A stretch of DNA of 7,121 nt from Terriglobia bacterium (GTDB lineage: Bacteria > Acidobacteriota > Terriglobia > UBA7540): contig JASHYZ010000211.1 in NCBI GenBank assembly GCA_030042795.1, positions 1-7,121 of the forward strand, given 5' to 3'. A program made the position numbers and the translations under genes. Numbering within the stretch: position 1 is the stretch's first letter; each line of letters starts with the position of its first letter. Positions 1 through 5,357 of the stretch are shown here, piece by piece. Below the pieces are notes generated by a model. The model worked only from the letters and a program-made list of their open reading frames with translations. It searched no databases and was not told where the DNA came from.

Positions 1-209
1 TTGAAGCTCACATTCCGTGGCGGTCGACGGTGGGCGCCTTGGTGCTGCTAGCTCTGGGTAGCGCAGTGGGACTCGGCCTGATTGCTGCGCTGGCGAAGGT
101 ACTCCGCATTGAGGAATTCAACGCTCAACTGGAGAAGCTGATTCGAGTCGTCCGCCGCCGGATGGCTGGAGCCCGCCAGCCTCAACGCGCCGTGCCCGTT
201 GCCGATTGA
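1..209 (+). CDS. C-terminal end of an integral membrane protein, possibly lipid II flippase MurJ (5' end outside window)
   Basis: Reading from base 3, an open frame of 68 codons runs to a TGA at 207-209; the gene begins left of the window. The translated tail has one hydrophobic helix (about residues 8-31, with VGALVLLALGSAVGLGLIAA), followed by a charged, basic amphipathic end containing LRIEEFNAQLEKLIRVVRRR. A last transmembrane helix followed by a short 'L-R-x-x-E' cytoplasmic helix and an arginine-rich end is how many MurJ/MviN proteins (lipid-linked peptidoglycan precursor flippases) finish, so MurJ is my best guess. Other multi-pass transporters or polysaccharide exporters could end the same way. 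The gene converges on the lactate permease, with 14 bases between the two stop codons. The membrane-protein call is fairly safe; the MurJ identity is tentative. Confidence 0.55.
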   Translation, partial: EAHIPWRSTVGALVLLALGSAVGLGLIAALAKVLRIEEFNAQLEKLIRVVRRRMAGARQPQRAVPVAD

Positions 210-223
210 CGAACGCCGGTTGT

Positions 224-1822
224 CTACGGGACCATCCAGCCGAGACGGTGAGCTTGCAGCAGAGCCAGAGTGCTGAGCAGCCCTGCCAAGAGAAGGCTGT
301 GCCAGAACGTCGTGCGGAGCACTTCTCCTTCACGGCCCACCAGGCCGACGGTTGTGACGCCAATGGCGATGTTCTGCGGCGAGATCATCTTACCCATCAC
401 GGCACCTGAGGAATTTGTAGCCGCCAGCAAAATGGGGCTCACGCCGATCTGGTGGGCGGCCGCGACTTGAAGGTTACCAAACAGCAAGTTACTGGACGTG
501 TCGCTGCCCGTCATGAAGCAAGCCAACCAGCCCAGGTATCCGCTGGCAAACGGGAAGAAGAAGCCCAGACTCGCCAAAGCTGCGCCCAGCGTGTAAGTCA
601 TACCCGAGTAGTTGTAGAGATACGCCAGGGCAACGATCAGTCCAACAGTGAGTCCGGGTGCGGCAAGCTGCTTCGCCGTCCTCACGCCGGAGTTCACGAG
701 CCAGCGGAGCGGTACCCCCAGCAAGAGAGCAGTGATAAGCACAGCCAGTAAAGATCCGGTTCCCGCCGCCAGCGGCTGAAAGGCGTAAATTGCAGCGTAG
801 GGTTTTCGATAAAGCGTGATGAAGACGGCGTGATTGAGGTGCGGCACAGCGAGCTTCAGCGAGCCCATGTCGAAAAGCTTGAAGTAAGACCAGCCCATCA
901 TCACGATCGAAAGCACGGCCCAGGGCAGCCAGGCCCGGAAGCTTTCGCCGGATGAGAGGGCACGTTCTTCAGGTTCGGCCGCTGCCGAACTCTCCGGGAC
1001 CGCAGGCCGCCAGAAACGCAGCAACAACACCAGCGCAGCAATGGACGAGACCGAAGCCAGGATGTCTGCGGCGTAAGGTCCCCAGAAGTTCGATACCACG
1101 AATTGGGTAACGGCAAATGCGCCTCCACCCACCAACGCTGCCGGCCAAGCCTGCCGCAGGCCTTTCAAACCGGCGAGCACCAACACAAGGTAGACGGGAA
1201 GCAGCGCTGAGAGAAGGGGAAGCTGCCTGCCGACCATAGCCGAAAGCTTGGCGAGATCGAGTCCGGTGACGCCGGCGAGAGCCACAACGGGAATGCCCAG
1301 CGCTCCAAACGCCACGGGCGTGGTGTTGGCAATCAGCGACACCGTCACGGCGCGTCGCGCGCTGAAGCCGAGCGCGACCAGCAGAAAAGCGGCGATGGCG
1401 ACGGGCGCACCGAAGCCGGCTGTACCTTCGAGCAGCGCTCCAAAACAGAAGGCGACCAGGATGGCCTGCACGCAAACGTTGGCGGAGGCGTGCTGGCGCA
1501 TCCAACGCCGGAGCAACTCGAAGCTGCCTGCGTCGCTGGCGAGGTTGTAGAGCCATAGCGCTGAAAACACAATCCACATGATGGGCCAAAGCCCGTAAAC
1601 AAAGCCGAACGCGGCGCTCGCCAACGCCAGGCCCGCCGGCATGCGCCACACGGTAAGAGCCAGGAGGACCGCAGCCCCGAGCGCGGCGGCGGCTGAAGCA
1701 TATGCAGATTTGCGCAGAACGCCCATCAAAACCAGCAGCAAGGCCAGGGGAAGCGCGGCAACGAGCGCCGACGCCGCCAACAGGTGCAGAGGACTTATAG
1801 GCTGAGGCCAGAGTGTGGTCAA
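224..1822 (-). CDS. lctP: L-lactate permease (LctP/LldP family)
   Basis: The 532-residue product is a multi-pass inner-membrane protein, about the usual length for the lactate permease family (roughly 550 residues), which imports lactate and related 2-hydroxy acids such as glycolate by proton symport. Family signatures are visible: LLEGTAGFGAPVAI at about 130-143, a conserved NTTPVAFGALGIP at 166-178, GSDTSSNLLFGNLQ at 439-452, and TNSSGAVMGKMISPQNIA at 469-486. Hydrophobic helices fill nearly the whole chain; a hydrophilic loop rich in Ala and Glu lies near 272-293. Translation appears to start at TTG (1820-1822), supported by GAGGA about 9 bases upstream and by an N-terminus (W-x-Q, then a long hydrophobic helix) that resembles relatives. 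It lies 46 bases behind dtd on the same strand and may share its transcript. Substrate specificity (lactate versus glycolate) cannot be read from the sequence. Confidence 0.93.
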   Translation of the reverse strand: MTTLWPQPISPLHLLAASALVAALPLALLLVLMGVLRKSAYASAAAALGAAVLLALTVWRMPAGLALASAAFGFVYGLWPIMWIVFSALWLYNLASDAGSFELLRRWMRQHASANVCVQAILVAFCFGALLEGTAGFGAPVAIAAFLLVALGFSARRAVTVSLIANTTPVAFGALGIPVVALAGVTGLDLAKLSAMVGRQLPLLSALLPVYLVLVLAGLKGLRQAWPAALVGGGAFAVTQFVVSNFWGPYAADILASVSSIAALVLLLRFWRPAVPESSAAAEPEERALSSGESFRAWLPWAVLSIVMMGWSYFKLFDMGSLKLAVPHLNHAVFITLYRKPYAAIYAFQPLAAGTGSLLAVLITALLLGVPLRWLVNSGVRTAKQLAAPGLTVGLIVALAYLYNYSGMTYTLGAALASLGFFFPFASGYLGWLACFMTGSDTSSNLLFGNLQVAAAHQIGVSPILLAATNSSGAVMGKMISPQNIAIGVTTVGLVGREGEVLRTTFWHSLLLAGLLSTLALLQAHRLGWMVP

Positions 1823-1831
1823 GCGGCGGTT

Positions 1832-1836
1832 TCCTC
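1832..1836 (-). promoter_or_regulatory. Shine-Dalgarno GAGGA for lctP
   Basis: On the minus strand GAGGA precedes the TTG codon at 1820-1822 by 9 bases. It is the clearest ribosome-binding site in the window and supports TTG initiation. Several neighbouring genes have no recognisable site. Confidence 0.6.
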
Positions 1837-1868
1837 ACGACAGCAGCCGGGATCAGTTCACAGAACGC

Positions 1869-2345
1869 TCAGAAAGCTTTGTCAGAATCGAGCAGCACCG
1901 TCACAGGACCATCATTCACGAGTTCGACGTCCATCATAGCCTGGAACTCTCCGGTTTGTACCGGCACACCGAAAGAGCGTAGTTGCTCAACAAACTTCTG
2001 GTACGCAGGGCGCGCGACATCGGGTGGGGCAGCGCGATCGTAGCTCGGCCGCCGTCCCTTGCGGCAATCGCCGTAAAGCGTGAATTGCGAAACGCACAGG
2101 ATGCCAGGCGCAGGGTCCGATCCTTCCGCGTCCCCACTCACTTCGAGGAGGGACCTGTTCATGCGGCCCTCAGCGTCATTGAAGATCCGAAGATGAACGA
2201 TTTTCTCGGCAAGGAATTGGCTGGAGGCGTCCGTGTCATCCTTCGCAATCCCCACCAGAACCACCAGGCCGGATTCGATGCGGCCAATCACGGCTTCCCG
2301 CACACGTACTTCTGCCCGGCTGACTCGTTGTACCACTGCACGCAT
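1869..2345 (-). CDS. dtd: D-aminoacyl-tRNA deacylase (DTD1 type)
   Basis: The 158-residue cytoplasmic enzyme hydrolyses D-aminoacyl-tRNAs (for example D-Tyr-tRNA), and also glycyl-tRNA(Ala), recycling tRNA and keeping D-residues out of proteins. The start [13 protein letters not shown] is typical of the family. The two motifs that build the active site of the homodimer are present: SQFTL at 86-90 and NDGPVT at 144-149, whose Gly146-Pro147 corresponds to the cross-subunit Gly-cisPro motif giving chiral selectivity. [11 protein letters not shown] (98-108) is another conserved block. The protein is about a dozen residues longer than many family members (near 145); the extra stretch, [13 protein letters not shown] at 69-81, is just before the catalytic SQFTL strand. 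The start is ATG (2343-2345) without an evident Shine-Dalgarno. lctP follows after 46 bases; no functional link between the two is evident. Confidence 0.95.
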   Translation of the reverse strand: MRAVVQRVSRAEVRVREAVIGRIESGLVVLVGIAKDDTDASSQFLAEKIVHLRIFNDAEGRMNRSLLEVSGDAEGSDPAPGILCVSQFTLYGDCRKGRRPSYDRAAPPDVARPAYQKFVEQLRSFGVPVQTGEFQAMMDVELVNDGPVTVLLDSDKAF

Positions 2346-2385
2346 ATTCGGTGGGTGTGCCCACGCACGGCCTTGAGTCCACCCG

Positions 2386-2415
2386 TTTATCCATCAGACA
2401 TTTTGCCGGATTCAA
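2386..2415 (-). promoter_or_regulatory. weak candidate promoter upstream of dtd
   Basis: On the minus strand TTGAAT (2410-2415) and GATAAA (2386-2391) are separated by 18 bases, each matching four of six positions of the sigma-70 consensus. They lie in the 139-base gap between the J-domain gene and dtd, with the -10 about 40 bases before the dtd ATG. Matches this weak occur by chance, so this is only a suggestion that dtd-lctP has its own promoter. Confidence 0.25.
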
Positions 2416-2484
2416 ATCCTTATCGGTAAGCGGCAGCAGAAAATCAATACGCTCGAAGGTATCGCGGTACGGGAGGATGTCACA

Positions 2485-3255
2485 TCACCGGGGTTGCACT
2501 GGCGTTTCCGAATACTCGTGGCCAGCCTTCTCCTCGACCTCCAGCCGCGTGAGATCGGCTTCAGCAAAGCCTGCCCGCCGGGCTGCCAGTAGGCCCAAAA
2601 ATGGAATTCTGTACAAGTGGTTGTAATAGGCCTGCTTCATGAGAAAAGCCGCGTAGATCATAACCGCCATCACCCAAAGCAGCCAGTATATGGGGCGCTG
2701 AAGACCTACGAGCGGCCCAAGTTCGACTGCCAAATAAGCCGTGACACCAAAGAAAATCGACTGCCAGGCGTGAAAACGGACGAAGCGGTCGCGGCGGTAG
2801 CGGGGGATCAGCAACAAAGTGACACCGCTGATTGGCCCAAGTGAGTACGCGAGCAGCGCCGGCAGGTTGGGGAAACTGGTGGGCGGCCCGTAGTGGCCCT
2901 GGGCCCGCAAGGTCCAGTAAACGCCGCTGACACGATGCTGCTCGATGAGCTGACGGTCGTACTCCGCGCGCCGCTGCGCGTCCTTGAGGACTTCGTACGC
3001 GGCGTTGATCTCGCGGAGTTTGCGTGTGGCGAGTTGGTATTGCTTGCTTCCTTGCGGAAACCTATCCGGGTGCCAGATGCTGGCCAGAACTTTATAGGAT
3101 TCCCGGATTCGCTCGGTTGGAGCGTTCGCTGGAACTTCCAGCAGATCGTAATGAGTCTGCCGCGCTTGCACGATCGGAACTCGCAGATCTCTTTTGGATG
3201 CTACTTTGTCACACCCGACGATCATACGTCGATGCGGCCACAGATTCCTGCGCAC
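2485..3255 (-). CDS. J-domain protein fused to a DUF4870/Tic20-like membrane domain
   Basis: The 256-residue frame (shorter if it starts later) begins with a DnaJ domain at about 34-102: THYDLLEVPANAP opens it, the diagnostic HPD tripeptide is residues 62-64 in IWHPDRFP, and helix III/IV follows as LREINAAYEVLKDAQRRAEYD. There is no Gly/Phe-rich, zinc-finger or DnaJ C-terminal substrate-binding region, so it is not a general DnaJ. The second half has about three hydrophobic helices (around 131-151, 165-183, 188-207) and carries LLAYSLGPISGV, a basic RYRRDRFVRFHAWQSI segment and an RIPFLGLLAA ending, which resemble DUF4870/Tic20-like small membrane proteins. The likely role is recruiting DnaK to the membrane. 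The stop is TGA (2485-2487). The start is uncertain: GTG at 3255, ATG at 3225 or GTG at 3171, the last lying just before the J-domain; none has a strong Shine-Dalgarno. It follows selD by 22 bases, so co-transcription is likely, but no shared function is known to me. Confidence 0.85.
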   Translation of the reverse strand: MRRNLWPHRRMIVGCDKVASKRDLRVPIVQARQTHYDLLEVPANAPTERIRESYKVLASIWHPDRFPQGSKQYQLATRKLREINAAYEVLKDAQRRAEYDRQLIEQHRVSGVYWTLRAQGHYGPPTSFPNLPALLAYSLGPISGVTLLLIPRYRRDRFVRFHAWQSIFFGVTAYLAVELGPLVGLQRPIYWLLWVMAVMIYAAFLMKQAYYNHLYRIPFLGLLAARRAGFAEADLTRLEVEEKAGHEYSETPVQPR

Positions 3256-3277
3256 CGGGCATGCGGTTCGAGTCCGC

Positions 3278-4318
3278 TCACTGCACCCGCATCAACGGAT
3301 GGGTTTTGGGAATCACCTCACCGATCTCGCCGCAATACACGCCCCCCTCGCTCAGCGCGCGTGTGAGCTCAGCGGCATGCTCCGGTGCAACCGAAAACAA
3401 CAATCCGCCCGCGGTCTGCGGATCGAACAAGAGACTGCGCACGTCTTCGGGCACGTCAGCCGAAAACTCCACACAGCCGCCGATGAATTCACGGTTGCGG
3501 CGCAAACCGCCAGGCAGGAACCCCTGTCGCGCGTATTCGATGGCCTCCGGCAAAAACGCAACACGCGAGGAATCGATCAGCAGACTCACTTGCGAACCCG
3601 CCGCCATCTCACGGGCATGACCCAAAAGGCTGAATCCGGTGATGTCCGTGGCGGCATGAATCCGAAACCGCTGCGCGATCTCACTCGCCCGGCAGTTGAG
3701 AGTCGTCATGGATTCAGTCGCGGCGTCAACTGCGGCCGCGCTCGCGTTTCCTTTCTTGAGAGCGGTCGAAATGACGCCGGTGCCGAGCCGCTTGGTGAGC
3801 ACCAGCCGATCGCCGGCGCTCGCGGTGGCGTTCTTCCACAGGCGTTGCGGGTTCACAAGCCCTGTCACGGCGTACCCGAACTTAATCTCGTCATCGCCGA
3901 TGGAATGCCCGCCGATGACGGCGCACCCCGCCTCCTGCATCTTGGAGAGGCCGCCTTGTAGGATTCGCTCCAGCACGTCCATGTCACGCCCGGTGTTGGG
4001 GAAACCGACGATGGAGAGCGCCGAAATCGGCCGCCCGCCCATCGCGTAGATGTCACTGAGGGCGTTGGTGGCCGCCACCTGGCCAAAAGTATAAGGGTCA
4101 TCCACGATGGGCGTGAAGAAGTCCACCGTTTGCACCAGCGCGAGGTCGGGAGCAAGTTGATACACGCCCGCGTCGTCGGCGGTGTCGAAGCCGACCAGCA
4201 CATTCGGGTTAGTCTGTTTCGGCAGGCTACGCAGCACTGAGTCCAAAATACTTGGACTCAACTTGGCCGCGCAACCCGCCGCCTTCACCATGGCGGTGAG
4301 GCGCTTACGTTCGTCCAT
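3278..4318 (-). CDS. selD: selenide, water dikinase (selenophosphate synthetase)
   Basis: The 346-residue cytoplasmic enzyme makes selenophosphate from selenide and ATP, the selenium donor for selenocysteine and 2-selenouridine in tRNA. The length is normal for SelD. The N-terminal active-site loop reads AAGCAAKLSP, with the catalytic cysteine at 16 (a TGC codon, so not selenocysteine) and lysine at 19, equivalent to E. coli Cys17 and Lys20; the second cysteine of the common GCGCK motif is alanine here. Metal- and ATP-binding segments are visible: FDTADDAGVY (Asp49), TVDFFTPIVDDP (Asp66), NALSDIYAMGG (Asp89), GGHSIGDDEIKFGYAVTG, and ATDITGFSLLGH (Asp225). FDPQTAGGLL (298-307) is the conserved C-terminal block. 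The start is ATG (4316-4318) with no Shine-Dalgarno and a -10 box 10 bases away. It probably heads a unit with the J-domain gene. SelA, SelB, SelC and SelU are not in the window, so the selenium pathway served is unknown. Confidence 0.97.
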   Translation of the reverse strand: MDERKRLTAMVKAAGCAAKLSPSILDSVLRSLPKQTNPNVLVGFDTADDAGVYQLAPDLALVQTVDFFTPIVDDPYTFGQVAATNALSDIYAMGGRPISALSIVGFPNTGRDMDVLERILQGGLSKMQEAGCAVIGGHSIGDDEIKFGYAVTGLVNPQRLWKNATASAGDRLVLTKRLGTGVISTALKKGNASAAAVDAATESMTTLNCRASEIAQRFRIHAATDITGFSLLGHAREMAAGSQVSLLIDSSRVAFLPEAIEYARQGFLPGGLRRNREFIGGCVEFSADVPEDVRSLLFDPQTAGGLLFSVAPEHAAELTRALSEGGVYCGEIGEVIPKTHPLMRVQ

Positions 4319-4328
4319 AGCAAGAGCG

Positions 4329-4334
4329 ATTATA
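4329..4334 (-). promoter_or_regulatory. consensus -10 box (TATAAT) close to the selD start
   Basis: A perfect TATAAT on the minus strand ends 10 bases before the selD ATG. Transcription would start about 6-8 bases after it, leaving a leader of only a few bases. The -35 region is weak (TGCGCA at 18-base spacing, three matches to TTGACA). Absence of a Shine-Dalgarno before selD agrees with leaderless or near-leaderless initiation. The box is seen directly; its use is inferred. Confidence 0.5.
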
Positions 4335-4367
4335 GGCGTTCCTGGGCCCTACTGCGCACAGGAGACA

Positions 4368-4417
4368 CCGGTAAATTATGACTGCGGAACGATGAACTCC
4401 ATCAAATTCCGTACCGG
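4368..4417. repeat. inverted repeat in the larB-selD gap
   Basis: CCGGTA (4368-4373) pairs with TACCGG (4412-4417), and AATT (4374-4377) with AATT (4405-4408) after a three-base bulge, giving a ten-pair stem around a 27-base loop. There is no T-run on either strand, so it is not a standard intrinsic terminator. The 138-base gap (4319-4456) otherwise shows only the selD promoter and a short direct repeat, AGACACCG at 4363-4370 and again near 4420. Confidence 0.35.
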
Positions 4418-4456
4418 CCAGACACCGACGCGCTAACCCACTACTCGTCGCTATCG

Positions 4457-5215
4457 TCACAGCCTATTGATGACGCTCGCCAAGTACCCTGCGCCAAAAC
4501 CGTTATCGATGTTAACCACCGCCACGTTAGGGGCGCAACTGTTCATCATGCCCAGCAACGCTGCGAGGCCGCGGAAACTCGCGCCGTAACCGACGCTGGT
4601 GGGCACGGCGATGACGGGCGCAGCCACCAGTCCCCCAACCACGCTGGGTAAGGCGCCTTCCATACCCGCCGCTACAATCACCACCCGAGCTCGTTTCAGA
4701 GCCTTGCTTTCGCCAAGCAGTCGGTGGAGTCCCGCCACTCCCACGTCATAGAGTAGCTCCACTCGGTTGCCCATCACCTCGGCCGTCACCAAGGCTTCTT
4801 CTGCCACGGGAATATCTGTTGTGCCGGCCGTCACCACCAACACTAATCCTCGTCCGCGAATCTTGCGCTCAGTTCGAATGGCAATGGCCCCGGAACGCTG
4901 GTGGAACTTGGCGCGCCGGTCAAGCTTGCGAACGCGGTCGAACATGGTAGCATCAGCACGGGTCACCAGCACATTATGCCCCTGGCGCAGCATGCGACGG
5001 ACAAGTTCCTCCACTTGATCCGGAGTCTTGCCGCGCCCGAAGATGACTTCGGGCAGCCCCTGCCGCAAAGGCCGATGGTGATCGATCCTCGCGAAGCCCA
5101 GATTTTCATAGGGCATTTCGCGAAAACGCTCCAGGGCTTCGTCAACCCCCAAGCGCCCTCGCCGCACTTGGCGCAAGAGCTTCGCAATGGCTTCCGCAGT
5201 CAATCCCGTAGACAC
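4457..5215 (-). CDS. larB: nickel-pincer cofactor biosynthesis protein LarB (NaAD carboxylase/hydrolase)
   Basis: The 252-residue product matches LarB, which carboxylates the nicotinic acid adenine dinucleotide ring and hydrolyses its phosphoanhydride to give pyridinium-3,5-biscarboxylic acid mononucleotide, first step toward the nickel-pincer cofactor of lactate racemase. The N-terminal part has DHHRPLRQGLPEVIFGRGKT (45-64). The C-terminal half is the PurE-like (AIR carboxylase) fold, with VVTAGTTDIPVAEEA (127-141), GVAGLHRLL (159-167), AAGMEGALPSVVGGLV (182-197) and PTSVGYGASFRGLAALL (205-221). Its only cysteine, Cys227 in MMNSCAPNVAVVNIDNGFGAG, corresponds to the catalytic cysteine (Cys221) that forms the adduct with NaAD in the Lactiplantibacillus enzyme. 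The apparent start is GTG (5213-5215) directly behind AGGA, too close for normal spacing, so TTG at codon 5 is an alternative. larA, larC and larE are absent here. A lactate permease lies about 2.6 kb downstream on the same strand. Confidence 0.95.
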   Translation of the reverse strand: MSTGLTAEAIAKLLRQVRRGRLGVDEALERFREMPYENLGFARIDHHRPLRQGLPEVIFGRGKTPDQVEELVRRMLRQGHNVLVTRADATMFDRVRKLDRRAKFHQRSGAIAIRTERKIRGRGLVLVVTAGTTDIPVAEEALVTAEVMGNRVELLYDVGVAGLHRLLGESKALKRARVVIVAAGMEGALPSVVGGLVAAPVIAVPTSVGYGASFRGLAALLGMMNSCAPNVAVVNIDNGFGAGYLASVINRL

Positions 5216-5236
5216 TCCTGATGTGTTGCTCGGATC

Positions 5237-5338
5237 CTATATAGAACGAATTAAGTTATGACACATGGTGCAGCCCATAAGGGCACGGCTGAAGCCGTAC
5301 CCTTACACACTGCATACGACTTAATGCGCTCTGTATAG
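5237..5338. mobile_element. palindromic MITE-like element with 24-26 base imperfect terminal inverted repeats
   Basis: The left end, 5237-5260 (begins CTATATAGAACG, ends TTAAGTTATG), and the reverse complement of the right end, 5313-5338 (begins CTATACAGAGCG, ends TTAAGTCGTATG), agree at 21 of 24 aligned positions with a two-base gap. Between them is a REP-like hairpin (5278-5305). The whole lies in the gap between the phoR stop (5358) and the larB start (5215) and contains no ORF. This is the architecture of a non-autonomous MITE or a long intergenic palindrome. No clear target-site duplication is visible, the outer limits may extend by a few bases, and copy number cannot be judged from one window. 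Confidence 0.6.
5278..5305. repeat. REP-like hairpin (GGCACGGCTGAAGCCGT type)
   Basis: TAAGGG (5278-5283) pairs with CCCTTA (5300-5305) and ACGGC (5285-5289) with GCCGT (5294-5298), with one C/A mismatch between the two blocks and a TGAA tetraloop (5290-5293). A GCACGGCT-AAGCCGTGC core of this kind is a frequent intergenic palindrome in some acidobacterial genomes, as I recall. It sits at the centre of the larger palindrome. No T-tract follows, so it is not a typical terminator, although it could block or stabilise RNA ends. Confidence 0.75.
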
Positions 5339-5357
5339 AATATCGGTCAGAGGTCAG

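Noticed and set aside
210..223. Possible bidirectional terminator between the convergent stops.
   Set aside because: Only 14 bases separate the stops and no stem with a T-tract is visible there.
969..1838. A 289-residue minus-strand open frame, and a 118-residue one (1345-1701), overlapping the lactate permease.
   Set aside because: They are out-of-frame shadows of a well-supported LctP gene: Arg/Ala/Gly-rich, with no recognisable motif.
2351..2364. Short hairpin GTGGG-TGTG-CCCAC just upstream of dtd.
   Set aside because: It has only five pairs and no T-run. It is compatible with chance, and there is no evidence for a terminator or riboswitch.
3200..3295. tRNA-like pieces on the plus strand near the end of selD: GGTTCGAGTCC resembles a T-arm, and a five-pair stem around ATCATA (contains TCA) resembles an anticodon arm, raising the idea of selC (tRNA-Sec) next to selD.
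   Set aside because: No 7-8 base acceptor stem pairs the expected ends, no D-arm is visible, the loop has six bases instead of seven, and the region overlaps the end of selD and the start of the J-domain gene.
2893..3961. Plus-strand open frames of up to 255 residues opposite selD and the J-domain gene.
   Set aside because: They are antisense to genes with clear family motifs, and their composition is what GC-rich antisense frames give.
3278..4318. SelD as a selenoprotein.
   Set aside because: The catalytic position is an ordinary TGC cysteine codon (Cys16), and there is no in-frame TGA inside the gene.
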